From NCBI GenBank assembly GCA_001603075.1, contig LVBB01000084.1, positions 1 to 47,507 on the forward strand: 47,507 nt of DNA. Direction: 5' to 3'. The stretch comes from Phycisphaerales bacterium Planc_01 (GTDB lineage: Bacteria > Planctomycetota > Phycisphaerae > Sedimentisphaerales > Anaerobacaceae). Every line of letters starts with the position of its first letter. Positions within the stretch are counted from its first letter, which is position 1. This document shows positions 15,314-23,904 of this stretch, in pieces. Below the pieces are notes generated by a model that did no database searches, was not told where the DNA came from, and saw only the letters and a list, made by a program, of their open reading frames with translations. The position numbers and the translations under genes are program-made.

Positions 15314-17044
15314 TCATCCTTCTGCAATTTCAGTAAGTCCTTCGACCACATCCTCGACGGTGAAGCCGAGGCCGTCGTACTTGACCAGCCCTTCGGTCGC
15401 ATCCACGCCGGCGTGAAGGCGGATCAGCTTGCGGAACTGTCCCGTCGCGTTGCCCTCGACCACAACGGTCTTGCGGGCCTTGCCGATGAGGTCGGCCGTG
15501 CTCGGGTGCAGCGGATACACCTGGCTGTAATGCAGCATCGCGGTGTCGGTCCGGCCCATTTCGCCCAGCGCTTCCTTGACGACGTGATAGGTCGAGCCCC
15601 AGCAGATCACGAGCCTCTTGTAGTCCTTCGGCCCGATCAACTCGGGACGCACGATGTCCTTCCGCAACGCTTCACCTTTGGCCAGCCGCTTGTCCACCAT
15701 CGCGACGCGTACGTCGAGGTCTTCGGTGATGTGGCCTTGCTCGTCGTGCTCGTCGCTGTCGACGGCGACCAGCCCTGAGCCGTAGCCGGGAATGCCGCGA
15801 GGAGAAATCCCGTTTTTCGTCAATTCGTAACGGCGATAGTCCTTGGCGGTCTTGACGATGTGTTTCTGCACCTTTGTCCTGACCGGGTCGAACGCCTTGA
15901 GATTGTAGTAGGAGTCCATCAAGTGCTGATCGGTCAGGACGAATGCGGGGACCTGATACTTGTCAGCCAGGTCAAACGCCTTCTGCGTCAGGTAAAAGGC
16001 CTGTTCGAGCGTCCCCGGCGCAAAGAGGATTCGCGGGAATTCGCCATGTCCGGCGTAGAGCGCCAGTTCGAGGTCGGCCTGCTCGGTCCGCGTGGGCAGC
16101 CCCGTCGCCGGCCCGGGCCGCTGGGCGAGATGAATGACCACGGGACATTCGAGCATACCGGCAAGGCTCACGCCCTCGGTCATCAGGGCAAAGCCGCCGC
16201 CCGACGTGGTCACCATGGCGCGGGCCCCGGCGTAGGATGCGCCGATCGCCATGTTGATCGCCGCGATCTCGTCTTCGGCCTGTTCGGCCAGGACCCCCTG
16301 TTCGAGGCCGTGCTGGGCCAGAAAGGCCAGCACGCCGGTCGATGGGGACATGGGGTACGACGAAACGAAGTTGCAGCCGCCCGCGATGGCCCCGAGCCCG
16401 ACCGCCTCGGCGCCGCTGAGCAGCAACTCGTCCCTGACCTTGGCGCTGGGTTTGAAGGATAACCTGAGCCCATCAGGCATGTCGAGCTTGCCGATTGCGT
16501 CGTAGCCGGCGCGGACCGCCTTGACGTTGTTGGCAACGATCTCCTCCGACTTCCTCGCAAAGTACCGCCGCACGTAGCCGACAACGGCGTCCGGATCGAG
16601 CCCAAGCAGACCTGCGATCGCGCCGACCGCCACAACGTTCGAGTAGATCTTGCCGCCGATCTGCGAGGCAATCTCGGTGAATGGGACGGCGAGGGTGCGA
16701 TTCGACTCGACAGCCTCGTCGCCGATCACCTCACGCTCTCCGACCACTACGGTCTGAGGCGAGAGCCTCTCGGCTACGTGCGCAACGGCGCCGGCGTTCA
16801 GGGGCACGAGGACGTCCATCCGGTCGACCAATGCCGAGACTCGCTTGCCGCAAACGCGAATCGTGGTCGAATTGGCCCCGCCCCGCACGCGGGACATGTA
16901 CTCCTTCGTGGCAAACACGTGGTAGCCGGCAATCTTCAGGATGCGCGTCAGCAGGGTCTCCACCGTCTGCACCCCTTGGCCGGCCTGCCCGCACAGGACA
17001 ATGGATACGTCCCGTCGGTTCGCCATCCCTCTTGGGTCCTTCAT
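15314..17044 (-). CDS. korA: 2-oxoacid:ferredoxin oxidoreductase, fused gamma-alpha subunit
   Basis: The N-terminal 190 residues form the gamma domain (LCGQAGQGVQTVETLLTRIL, SRVRGGANSTTIRV, KIYSNVVAVGAIAGLLGLD). The rest is the alpha pyrimidine-binding part (GAIAGGCNFVSSYPMSPSTG, AEDEIAAINMAIGASYAGAR, TTSGGGFALM) and a C-terminal domain with VEGNATGQFRKLI. The 576-residue gamma-alpha fusion is the common bacterial and archaeal arrangement. Start at 17044 because GAGGA is 9 bases upstream; the internal Met at residue 7 lacks a properly spaced Shine-Dalgarno. First gene of the six-gene operon. No separate delta ferredoxin subunit is encoded, so an external ferredoxin is needed. Confidence 0.9.
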   Translation of the reverse strand: MKDPRGMANRRDVSIVLCGQAGQGVQTVETLLTRILKIAGYHVFATKEYMSRVRGGANSTTIRVCGKRVSALVDRMDVLVPLNAGAVAHVAERLSPQTVVVGEREVIGDEAVESNRTLAVPFTEIASQIGGKIYSNVVAVGAIAGLLGLDPDAVVGYVRRYFARKSEEIVANNVKAVRAGYDAIGKLDMPDGLRLSFKPSAKVRDELLLSGAEAVGLGAIAGGCNFVSSYPMSPSTGVLAFLAQHGLEQGVLAEQAEDEIAAINMAIGASYAGARAMVTTSGGGFALMTEGVSLAGMLECPVVIHLAQRPGPATGLPTRTEQADLELALYAGHGEFPRILFAPGTLEQAFYLTQKAFDLADKYQVPAFVLTDQHLMDSYYNLKAFDPVRTKVQKHIVKTAKDYRRYELTKNGISPRGIPGYGSGLVAVDSDEHDEQGHITEDLDVRVAMVDKRLAKGEALRKDIVRPELIGPKDYKRLVICWGSTYHVVKEALGEMGRTDTAMLHYSQVYPLHPSTADLIGKARKTVVVEGNATGQFRKLIRLHAGVDATEGLVKYDGLGFTVEDVVEGLTEIAEG

Positions 17045-17116
17045 TGAGTCATCCTCGATTCACTTGACTCCCACAGGCCCGCGGAAGGGTTCTCCATCCG
17101 CGACGCCGGTATCGGT

Positions 17117-17144
17117 ATTATGCCTCACGCCGGGGGCGTGTCAA
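17117..17144 (-). promoter_or_regulatory. Promoter of the korAB-siroheme operon with a palindrome in the spacer
   Basis: On the minus strand TTGACA (17139-17144) and CATAAT (17117-17122) are 16 bases apart, about 70 bases upstream of the alpha subunit start. The spacer is occupied by the palindrome CACGCC-GGG-GGCGTG (17126-17140), which overlaps the -35. A repressor bound there would block RNA polymerase, so this is a good operator candidate. Confidence 0.6.
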
Positions 17145-17218
17145 TGGTTCGGGATTTCCACGGAATTGCGGGTAAAACACCCGCCCGTCCCCCCGCCCCG
17201 ACAATGGGACATGTCCTC

Positions 17219-17710
17219 TCAAACCGTCTGCTCCAGCGACTGGACGAGGATGCGGACGTGCTTCATCTCTTCCTGAATGACCTCTTCCACAATCTGGCGG
17301 TCGGTCTGGTGCGGAACGAAATCCTTCAGTCCGGTGTAGTAGACGATGGAATCCTTCTCCTTCTCAATGGCCATTCGCAGGACGTCGGTCCGACTCTCGG
17401 CGCCGGTGAGTTCCCGGCCCGGATCGGGCTGAATCGCAAAGACCGCCAGACCCGCCAGGGCCTGCGCGTTGGGGCCGTCGATCCGGTCCGGGTCCAGGCG
17501 TCCCGGCTGCCATCGCTCGGCGGCCAGCCGTTCGCGCATCTCTTTGAACAACTCGATGTGCCTGGCTTCCCATTGGGCCAACTGGACGAAGAGCGTGCTG
17601 ATGCGGTCATCGCCGCACAGCCCGGCCGCCCGACGGTAGAACTTCACCCCATTGCGCTCGATCCTCTCGGCGACCTCGAGCACCTCATAGCCGCTCAGCT
17701 CCACATCCAT
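17219..17710 (-). CDS. Ferritin-like diiron protein, rubrerythrin type
   Basis: The 163-residue protein has a four-helix pattern with diiron ligands: ERIERNGVKFYRRAA in helix 1, WEARHIELFKEM with an ExxH in helix 2, EKEKDSIVYYTGL in helix 3 and EEVIQEEMKHVRIL with a second ExxxH-type site in helix 4. There is no rubredoxin domain. Such proteins act in peroxide defence or iron handling in anaerobes. I placed the start at 17710 (MDVELSGYEV) because GGGAG lies eight bases upstream; earlier Mets are possible. It is transcribed toward the korA operon and stops about 75 bases before that operon's promoter. Confidence 0.85.
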   Translation of the reverse strand: MDVELSGYEVLEVAERIERNGVKFYRRAAGLCGDDRISTLFVQLAQWEARHIELFKEMRERLAAERWQPGRLDPDRIDGPNAQALAGLAVFAIQPDPGRELTGAESRTDVLRMAIEKEKDSIVYYTGLKDFVPHQTDRQIVEEVIQEEMKHVRILVQSLEQTV

Positions 17711-17756
17711 CGCTCGTGCTCCCATATCCGAACCGGCCTCAGGGCCTGCCTGGGCA

Positions 17757-17778
17757 TAGGGTGTGCCGCGCACACCAT
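17757..17778 (+). repeat. Dispersed palindromic element, copy 1
   Basis: TAGGGTGTGCC-GCGCACACCAT: the core GGTGTGC-CGC-GCACACC is a 7-bp inverted repeat with a 3-base loop. A second copy, differing at one of 22 bases, lies at 41707-41728 in the opposite orientation. This copy is 47 bases upstream of the ferritin start, in the divergent gap with comEC. Confidence 0.75.
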
Positions 17779-17872
17779 CGCATCGCCCGACGAAGCCGAG
17801 GACGTCGCCATTCTATCATCTGCCTATAGACCGCCAAGGCCGGGCCTGTTCGTAAATTAGCGTGGTTGCGTC

Positions 17873-17901
17873 TGGACAAATGGCCTGAAAGCGGATAGCA
17901 T
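17873..17901 (+). promoter_or_regulatory. Weak candidate promoter of comEC
   Basis: TGGACA (17873-17878) and TAGCAT (17896-17901) are 17 bases apart. The predicted start would leave a leader of only a few bases before the ATG at 17914, and no Shine-Dalgarno is obvious, so translation might be near-leaderless. Confidence 0.25.
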
Positions 17902-17913
17902 ATCGGCATCATT

Positions 17914-20481
17914 ATGGACGAGATTCGCAGAAGGTTAGCCCTCATCGAGGCACAGCTCGATGCGCGGAGTCTGCACGTACGGCTGATCGACGCCGCCGGT
18001 CTGTTCTTTCCTGCGGTCGGCCTCATGGCGGGGATTGTTGCGCAGAACGCGATTGTGACGCGGCTTGGACCGGTCGAGTCGTCGGGCCGACCCGGCGTCG
18101 AGGTTGTCCTGCCGCTTGTCGCTTCGGCCGCCCTCTGCCTGGCAATGGTCCGGCGGTGGCGGCGTCTTCCGCCCACTGTTGCGGCATGGGGCGCCGCGTT
18201 CTGCTTCGTGGGTCTGGGCGCGACCCGCCTTGCCGTCTTCGACGCGGCACAGGGCGACGACGTCCGGCGATACGTGGGAAACGAGCGGCTCATGTCCACC
18301 GTCAGAGGACGCATTCTGACGCAGCCGGTCCGCATCCGAACCGACTGGCGATTTGCCGAATTGACATTCGCCGACCCTTCGACGGTGTTCTATCTGAGGC
18401 TCGATCAGATGCGCACCGACCGCGGCTGGATCGACGCCCGCGGCACGATCCGAGTACAGGTCGATGAGCCCACGCCCGCCCTGACGACCGGTGACACCAT
18501 CGAGGCCTACTGCTGGCTCTCGCGATTCAGCGGCCCGACGAACCCGGGCCAGTTCGATCTGGCGACGCATCTGGCGCGCAGGAACGTTTACGTCGGCGCT
18601 TCGGTCCCATCGAGCGACGCCGTCACGCGGCGTGCAACACGCTCCGGCGGCCTGCTGCGAGACCTGCAGGCACGGTTTGCCGCCGTGGCGTCCGAGGCGC
18701 TGTTGGGCGGACCGGCGCCCATTGAAGATGCTCATGGATTGGCGGCGGCCCTGCTGCTGGGAGATCGCGACTGCATCGACCGGCAGACGCAGGAGGCGTT
18801 TCGACGGACCGGACTGCTCCATCTGATCAGCCTGTCCGGCATGCACATGGGGATCTTCGCGGGCGCGATCTGGCGGCTGGGCAGATTGGCCGGGCTGATG
18901 AAGCCCCCGCGAGCCGTGCTATGCGCCGTCGCAACGGCGGCGTTCCTGCTGGCCGTCCCGGCACGGGCCCCTGCCGTTCGCGCAGCCGTCATCGTAGGGG
19001 TCTTCTGCGTCGCCGTCCTGGCGCGCCGGCGTACCAGCGGCTTGAACTGCCTGTGCCTGGCCGCCATCGTTCTGCTGCTGGTCCGGCCCACCCAATTGTT
19101 CGAGGCGGGCTGGCAGCTCTCGTTCGCCGCCGTGGCGGGAATCCTCGCGCTGACCGACCCGATCGAAGGCTTCCTCTGCAAGCTCACAGGCAACTGGTTC
19201 CGAAGCAGCGCTTGGCCGGCCCGTCCATCCTTCCATGTGGTCCGGCAAATTGGAGGCGGCGCGATCCAGCTCTTCTCGGCCGGACTGGGCGCCTGGATCG
19301 GAGGCGCCGGAATCCTGCTCTACCACTTCTGGACCGTCACACCGCTGGCGAGTCTCTGGACGGTGCTGGTCTTCCCGCTGGTCTCGGCAATCCTTACGCT
19401 GGGTTTTCTGAAGATCGCTCTTTCCTTCCTTCTGCCGACCGCGGCCGCGATGCTGGGGGCGCTGCTGACGGTCTGCACGGACCTGCTGGCCCGTATCGTG
19501 ACGCTCTTGGACGGCGTGCCTGCCAACACCCTGCTCATCGGTCGCGTCCCCCTGGCGATCGTCGTGGCGTACTACGGGCTGGTTCTCCTGGCCCGATTCG
19601 GACGCGCTCGCCGACGGTCTCTCAGGCTGGGTCTCTGTCTCGTGCCGGCCATCGTCCTGGTCGTGTGGATCGGCGCGATCCAATGGAACCGGTCCCACCG
19701 AGACCATCTGCGAATGACCTGCCTGGACGTCGGACACGGCCAGGCCATCGTCGTACAACTGCCCGGCAAGGAAACCATCCTCTTCGACGCCGGCTCGATG
19801 TACCACCGGGATATCGGATCGCGCATCGTCCTGCCCTTCCTGCGCTATATGGGCGTCGCACGCCTTGAGGCCGTCGTGCTGAGCCACGGCGACATCGACC
19901 ACGTCAACGGGGTCCCCGAGATCCTCGACGGCGGCAACGTCGATCACATCCACGCCGGCCCATCGCTTCTCGCTCGACAAGCAGCCGATCCGACAGCGGA
20001 CCTGCTGATCGCCTCGCTCGACCAGGGAGGTCGCACCATCGAACCGATGCCCCAAACGTCCGAGTTCGGCGGTGCGGTGATTCGCGTCTTGTGGCCGCCC
20101 GACGACGTCGTCACACAGCAACTCAACGACAACAACCAATCGCTCGTCTGCCTGATCGAATTCGCCGGCGTGAAGATCCTGCTGTGTTCCGACATCGAGC
20201 AGTACGCCCAGCAGCAGATCCTGGTCCGATATCCCGAACTGACCGCCGATATCGTGGTCGTCCCGCATCACGGCTCGACGGCGACCCTGGACGAGACGTT
20301 CCTGGAACGACTCGATCCCAGTGTGCAGATCTCCAGTTGCGACCAAAAGCAGTACACGCGCACGGGTCATCCGGCCGAAGAAGAAGTTATCGGGAAGTTC
20401 TCTACCGCACGGAACGGCGCGATCAGCGTTTGCGTAGAGAGCGATGGTATGGTATCTACGACAGCATATATTGACCCTTGA
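17914..20481 (+). CDS. comEC: ComEC/Rec2 family DNA-uptake channel protein
   Basis: The 855-residue protein has the full ComEC layout: N-terminal hydrophobic segments, a DUF4131-like region (RILTQPVRIRTDW ... TGDTIEAYCWLSRF), the Competence domain with GLLHLISLSGMHMGIFAGAI and many membrane helices, and a C-terminal metallo-beta-lactamase-like domain (LDVGHGQAIVVQLPG, LSHGDIDHVNGV, VVPHHGS). The channel moves single-stranded DNA across the inner membrane; the MBL-like domain is thought to degrade one strand. The metal motif HGDIDH is intact. It is followed after 18 bases by the phosphatase gene, so the two are probably co-transcribed, which is an unusual pairing. Confidence 0.93.
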   Translation: MDEIRRRLALIEAQLDARSLHVRLIDAAGLFFPAVGLMAGIVAQNAIVTRLGPVESSGRPGVEVVLPLVASAALCLAMVRRWRRLPPTVAAWGAAFCFVGLGATRLAVFDAAQGDDVRRYVGNERLMSTVRGRILTQPVRIRTDWRFAELTFADPSTVFYLRLDQMRTDRGWIDARGTIRVQVDEPTPALTTGDTIEAYCWLSRFSGPTNPGQFDLATHLARRNVYVGASVPSSDAVTRRATRSGGLLRDLQARFAAVASEALLGGPAPIEDAHGLAAALLLGDRDCIDRQTQEAFRRTGLLHLISLSGMHMGIFAGAIWRLGRLAGLMKPPRAVLCAVATAAFLLAVPARAPAVRAAVIVGVFCVAVLARRRTSGLNCLCLAAIVLLLVRPTQLFEAGWQLSFAAVAGILALTDPIEGFLCKLTGNWFRSSAWPARPSFHVVRQIGGGAIQLFSAGLGAWIGGAGILLYHFWTVTPLASLWTVLVFPLVSAILTLGFLKIALSFLLPTAAAMLGALLTVCTDLLARIVTLLDGVPANTLLIGRVPLAIVVAYYGLVLLARFGRARRRSLRLGLCLVPAIVLVVWIGAIQWNRSHRDHLRMTCLDVGHGQAIVVQLPGKETILFDAGSMYHRDIGSRIVLPFLRYMGVARLEAVVLSHGDIDHVNGVPEILDGGNVDHIHAGPSLLARQAADPTADLLIASLDQGGRTIEPMPQTSEFGGAVIRVLWPPDDVVTQQLNDNNQSLVCLIEFAGVKILLCSDIEQYAQQQILVRYPELTADIVVVPHHGSTATLDETFLERLDPSVQISSCDQKQYTRTGHPAEEEVIGKFSTARNGAISVCVESDGMVSTTAYIDP

Positions 20482-20499
20482 GCAAAGGAGATTGGCCCG

Positions 20500-21741
20500 A
20501 TGACGAAGAGTCGCAGAGCGTTGACAGTCACCACCGCAGCCGTCACCATCGTAGTCCTCTTATCGAGCATTCTGTCCGCCGCATCGGGTGTGGATTATCC
20601 GAATCCCAAGACCGACGCGAACGACATCAGCTTCTATCGCCCTCCGGCTCGCGATCGGTCGTATCCGGCGACGCCGTCGAGGGTGCGAAACGTCATCCTG
20701 CTGATCGGCGACGGCATGGGCCTCAGCCAGGTGATGTTGGCCCGCATGAAGGCCATGGGGGCCGAGGGCAAACTCAACATGCAGCTTCTGCCCGTCCACG
20801 GCCTGATTCGCACCCACTCGGCGGACAAGCTCGTGACGGATTCGGCGGCCGCAGGCACCGCCCTGGCCTGCGGGGTCAAAACAAAGAACGGTATGATCGG
20901 CATGGCCCCGGACGAGACGCCCTATTGCAGCATCCTGGAGGCCGCCCAGGACAAAGGGATGGCCACGGGTCTTGTGGCCACGTCCACGATTTCCCACGCC
21001 ACACCGGCGTCGTTCGGCTCGCACGTCAAGAGCCGCAAGATGGAACCCCAGATCGCCGAGCAGTTGATCGGCAATCGGATCAACGTCCTGTTCGCAGGCG
21101 GCCGAAAGTACTTCCTGCCCCAATCGAACGCCGACAGCGGCCGAAAGGACGACCGAGACCTGATCGTCGAGGCCGAGGAGGCCGGATACACCGTGATCGA
21201 GACGACCAATCAGTTGCGATGGGTCCACGGGCCTCGCGTGCTGGGCCTGTTTCAGCTCGACGGCCTGACGACGTTCGCCCCGGAGCCGATGCTGGCCGAG
21301 ATGACGAAGAAGGCCATCACCCTGCTCGATGAGACCGCGACGGATTCGCGCAAGTACGGACAAGGCTTCTTCCTCATGGTCGAAGGCAGCCAGATCGACT
21401 GGGCCTGCCACGCCAACGACGCCGCCAATTGCGTGCGGCAGACGCTGTTGTTCGACGAGGCCGTTCGTGCGGCGGTCGATTTCGCCCTGGCCGACGGACG
21501 GACCCTCGTGGTGGTCACCGCCGACCACGAAACCGGCGGCCTGACCATTCCGGACGGAGACCTCAAGGGCGATGAGATCAAAGTGCACTGGTCGACCAAA
21601 GGCCATAGCGCGGCGCCTGTGCCGGTCTATGCGATCGGGCCTCGCTCCGATCTGTTCGGCGGGGTCTATGACAATACGGAAATCCCCCAGAGGATCGCTA
21701 CGGCCCTCGGGATCAAGGCGTTTCCACAGGCGAGGAAATGA
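20500..21741 (+). CDS. Alkaline phosphatase, exported
   Basis: An N-terminal signal (VTIVVLLSSILSAASG) leads into a 413-residue alkaline phosphatase. Metal and catalytic motifs are visible: VILLIGDGMGLSQ (Asp ligand), TDSAAAGTALACG (nucleophile Ser), EGSQIDWACHANDA, and TADHETGG (Asp and His ligands). The distal zinc His is in KGHSAAPVPVYAIGP. It hydrolyses phosphate monoesters outside the cytoplasm. A strong Shine-Dalgarno (AAAGGAG) precedes the start. It lies in one transcription unit with comEC and the 68-residue protein, consistent with phosphate scavenging, perhaps from DNA. No Pho-box was recognised. Confidence 0.94.
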   Translation: MTKSRRALTVTTAAVTIVVLLSSILSAASGVDYPNPKTDANDISFYRPPARDRSYPATPSRVRNVILLIGDGMGLSQVMLARMKAMGAEGKLNMQLLPVHGLIRTHSADKLVTDSAAAGTALACGVKTKNGMIGMAPDETPYCSILEAAQDKGMATGLVATSTISHATPASFGSHVKSRKMEPQIAEQLIGNRINVLFAGGRKYFLPQSNADSGRKDDRDLIVEAEEAGYTVIETTNQLRWVHGPRVLGLFQLDGLTTFAPEPMLAEMTKKAITLLDETATDSRKYGQGFFLMVEGSQIDWACHANDAANCVRQTLLFDEAVRAAVDFALADGRTLVVVTADHETGGLTIPDGDLKGDEIKVHWSTKGHSAAPVPVYAIGPRSDLFGGVYDNTEIPQRIATALGIKAFPQARK

Positions 21742-21944
21742 CCGCTCGATGCGTCATTCGAATCGATGCCACCGAGTCGCCGGCCGTGCGCGTCGGCGAT
21801 TCTGTGCGTAAGGGACAGAACCTGTGCGCAGGCACGAAACTGGGCGTTTCGTATGTCAGTCCCATCGATGGGGTGGTGCAGGAGGTTCGTTTCGACCCGG
21901 CGCAGCACGAGTTCGTGATCTCGGTGTCACCCGAGAAGGAGTAG
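21738..21944 (+). CDS. Small barrel-sandwich (biotinyl/lipoyl or RnfC-N-like) protein
   Basis: The 68-residue product overlaps the phosphatase stop by four bases (ATGA). Its sequence AVRVGDSVRKGQNLCAG, then VSPIDGVVQEVRF, follows the barrel-sandwich hybrid pattern seen in biotinyl/lipoyl domains and the N-terminus of NqrA/RnfC. There is no MKM or DKA attachment lysine, so it is probably not lipoylated or biotinylated. It has no signal peptide, although its partner phosphatase is exported. Function unknown. The translational coupling makes it likely to be a real gene. Confidence 0.7.
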   Translation: MTARCVIRIDATESPAVRVGDSVRKGQNLCAGTKLGVSYVSPIDGVVQEVRFDPAQHEFVISVSPEKE

Positions 21945-21969
21945 GCTGACTGCCACCGACCCGACGCGG

Positions 21970-22635
21970 CTATCGCATGCGGACGACGATCTCGACGCGT
22001 CGGTTCTTCGCCTTGCCGGCGGCCGTGGTGTTCGGAGCGATCGGTCGAGCCGGACCGCAACCGGCCGCACGAAGCTGGCTGCCGGGGATGCCCTGAGCCA
22101 TCAGATACCGCGTCACCGAAAGCGCCCGCTCGGCGGACAGCTCCCAGTTGTCCTTCCATAGATCCTTGGTCTTGGCGATGGGATCGGTATCCGTGTGTCC
22201 GACGACATCGATCTCCTTGCCCGCATACTTCGACTTCAGAACGGAGAGGATGTGGTCGAGTTCGGCGCTGGTGGCGCTTTTCAGCTCCGCCTTGCCCGAC
22301 TCGAAGAGGATCGTATTGGGCAGCGTCACGGTGATCGTCCCGGCCGCCGCATCGAAGGCCACGTCGTAGCCTTCGCCGAATCCGGTCGCCTCGGCCGGCG
22401 TCTGGTTCAGTTCCTCGATCTGCCGGCGAAGATCGTCGATCGTCCGCTGGTCCTGGCTGATCCGCTGGGCAAGCTGCTGCTTCTCATTCTGGAGGTTCTC
22501 AAAACGCCCTTTGAGGTTCTGGTGTTCGACGTTGAGGTAGTCGTACTTCTTCTTGTAATCGGTGCAGCCGGAAACCAGAGACAGCCCAACGACCAACGTC
22601 AGCGGGACGATCGCTTTGACTTTGACAACCTGCAT
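21970..22635 (-). CDS. OmpA family peptidoglycan-binding lipoprotein
   Basis: The lipobox LSLVSGC (Cys about residue 24) marks a lipoprotein. A coiled coil follows (about residues 30-78, LKGRFENLQNEKQQLAQRIS and DDLRRQIEELNQ). The C-terminal OmpA domain has TILFESGKAELK, DVVGHTDTDPIAK, NWELSAERALSVTRYL and AKNRRVEIVV. The Asp and Arg that bind meso-diaminopimelate are present (HTDTD, NRR). It should link the outer membrane to peptidoglycan, as Pal does. It is 221 residues long and sits 42 bases downstream of the prepilin peptidase gene. Confidence 0.92.
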   Translation of the reverse strand: MQVVKVKAIVPLTLVVGLSLVSGCTDYKKKYDYLNVEHQNLKGRFENLQNEKQQLAQRISQDQRTIDDLRRQIEELNQTPAEATGFGEGYDVAFDAAAGTITVTLPNTILFESGKAELKSATSAELDHILSVLKSKYAGKEIDVVGHTDTDPIAKTKDLWKDNWELSAERALSVTRYLMAQGIPGSQLRAAGCGPARPIAPNTTAAGKAKNRRVEIVVRMR

Positions 22636-22677
22636 TCGAGACCTCCTTGCAATCCCATGAACGCAACCATGCCCTCT

Positions 22678-23859
22678 TCAGTGTGAGAAAAGGAGGGCAA
22701 ACTCCTTCACGATCCGATCGTGAAGAATCATAACCGTAAAGACAGCGAAAGACAAGAATGGGCCGTAGGGAATCTGGCGAATTTTTTTGGAGATCACCTG
22801 AAACACCGCCCAGCCGAGCCCGAAGAACGGCGCAACGAAGAACGCGATGACCGCCATCACCGGTCCAATCACGCTCCCGGCCGCCCCCATCAGGTGGACG
22901 TCGCCGAGCCCCATCGCCTCCTTGCCGAAGGCCAGGGTCCCCAGGACCCGGGTCGCCCAGACGACGGCGCAGCCGACGAAGTAGCCGAACAGACTGCCGA
23001 GAAACCCCGCCACCGCAGGGACCTCCAGGAGCCCGGCCCACCATGTCGCGATCGCCCCCGGCCGGGTCAATGCGGCGTTCGCCACGACCGCACCAACGAC
23101 GATCGGCATCAGAAAGGCGATCTCTCTGACGGCTTCGAGGCGATGGTTGAACTCGGGGTCGTCGGCAAACGGAAACGCCCCCTTCTCCACCTTCGGCTTC
23201 TGCTCGGCGGGCTCGGGCGTTTCATCCGATTCGGGCACCTCGTAGCTGTGCTTGAGCAGCCCCGTCTTCAGCAGGAGCAGGCCGACGGCCAGACCGACCC
23301 CGGCTCCAAGCGCCAGTGCCCCGGTCGTCGGGGAGGCGACGGGAAGCAGGGAATACGTCCTGATGGTCTCGGGATCGATCAGATACCCGCCGACGCCCGA
23401 GCCGACGAACCCGACCGCTGTCGCAAACCAGCAGATCGACAGCGGGATGATCCAAAGCTCCAGGTCGATTCCCGAGCCGGCGATAAGGGCCGCCAGCAGG
23501 ACCACATGGACCAGATAGACGAACCATCCGTTCGGCGCCTGCATCCCCATCCGCAGAGTCGAGTGGAAATAGACCAGGTACAGTCCGAGAAACACCATCC
23601 CCGTAAGCAGCTCGACGATGAAGTACCGTGGCGAGATGCCCACGCCGCAGTGACGGCACCTGGCCCGCAGAACGAGCCACGAGATCAACGGGATGTTGTC
23701 GTAGAATCGGATGGGCTTGCCGCAGCCGGGACAGGCCGAACCGGGGCTCACCAGCGACTTCTCACGAGGCAGGCGATAGATCACGACGTTCAGAAAACTG
23801 CCGATGCAGCAGCCGAACGCAAAGGTGAACGCACTGATGATCCATTCCTGTGCCGCCAC
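22678..23859 (-). CDS. pilD: Prepilin peptidase / N-methyltransferase with an enlarged central loop
   Basis: The enzyme cleaves and N-methylates type IV prepilins and pseudopilins. The N-terminal part has [17 protein letters not shown] and the zinc tetracysteine (Cys43, Cys46, Cys68, Cys71). The catalytic aspartates lie in [12 protein letters not shown] and in the GxGD motif [10 protein letters not shown]. At 393 residues it is longer than the usual 250-290: a cytoplasmic insert of about 70 residues ([19 protein letters not shown] ... EFNHRLEAV) lies between the two aspartates. The function of the insert is unknown. GspF at 4892 and ComEC at 17914 could use its substrates. Confidence 0.9.
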   Translation of the reverse strand: MAAQEWIISAFTFAFGCCIGSFLNVVIYRLPREKSLVSPGSACPGCGKPIRFYDNIPLISWLVLRARCRHCGVGISPRYFIVELLTGMVFLGLYLVYFHSTLRMGMQAPNGWFVYLVHVVLLAALIAGSGIDLELWIIPLSICWFATAVGFVGSGVGGYLIDPETIRTYSLLPVASPTTGALALGAGVGLAVGLLLLKTGLLKHSYEVPESDETPEPAEQKPKVEKGAFPFADDPEFNHRLEAVREIAFLMPIVVGAVVANAALTRPGAIATWWAGLLEVPAVAGFLGSLFGYFVGCAVVWATRVLGTLAFGKEAMGLGDVHLMGAAGSVIGPVMAVIAFFVAPFFGLGWAVFQVISKKIRQIPYGPFLSFAVFTVMILHDRIVKEFALLFSH

Positions 23860-23904
23860 ATCGCCTCCTGTGCCGTGCCGGGCGTCCTGTCGCTCGAATG
23901 TTCG

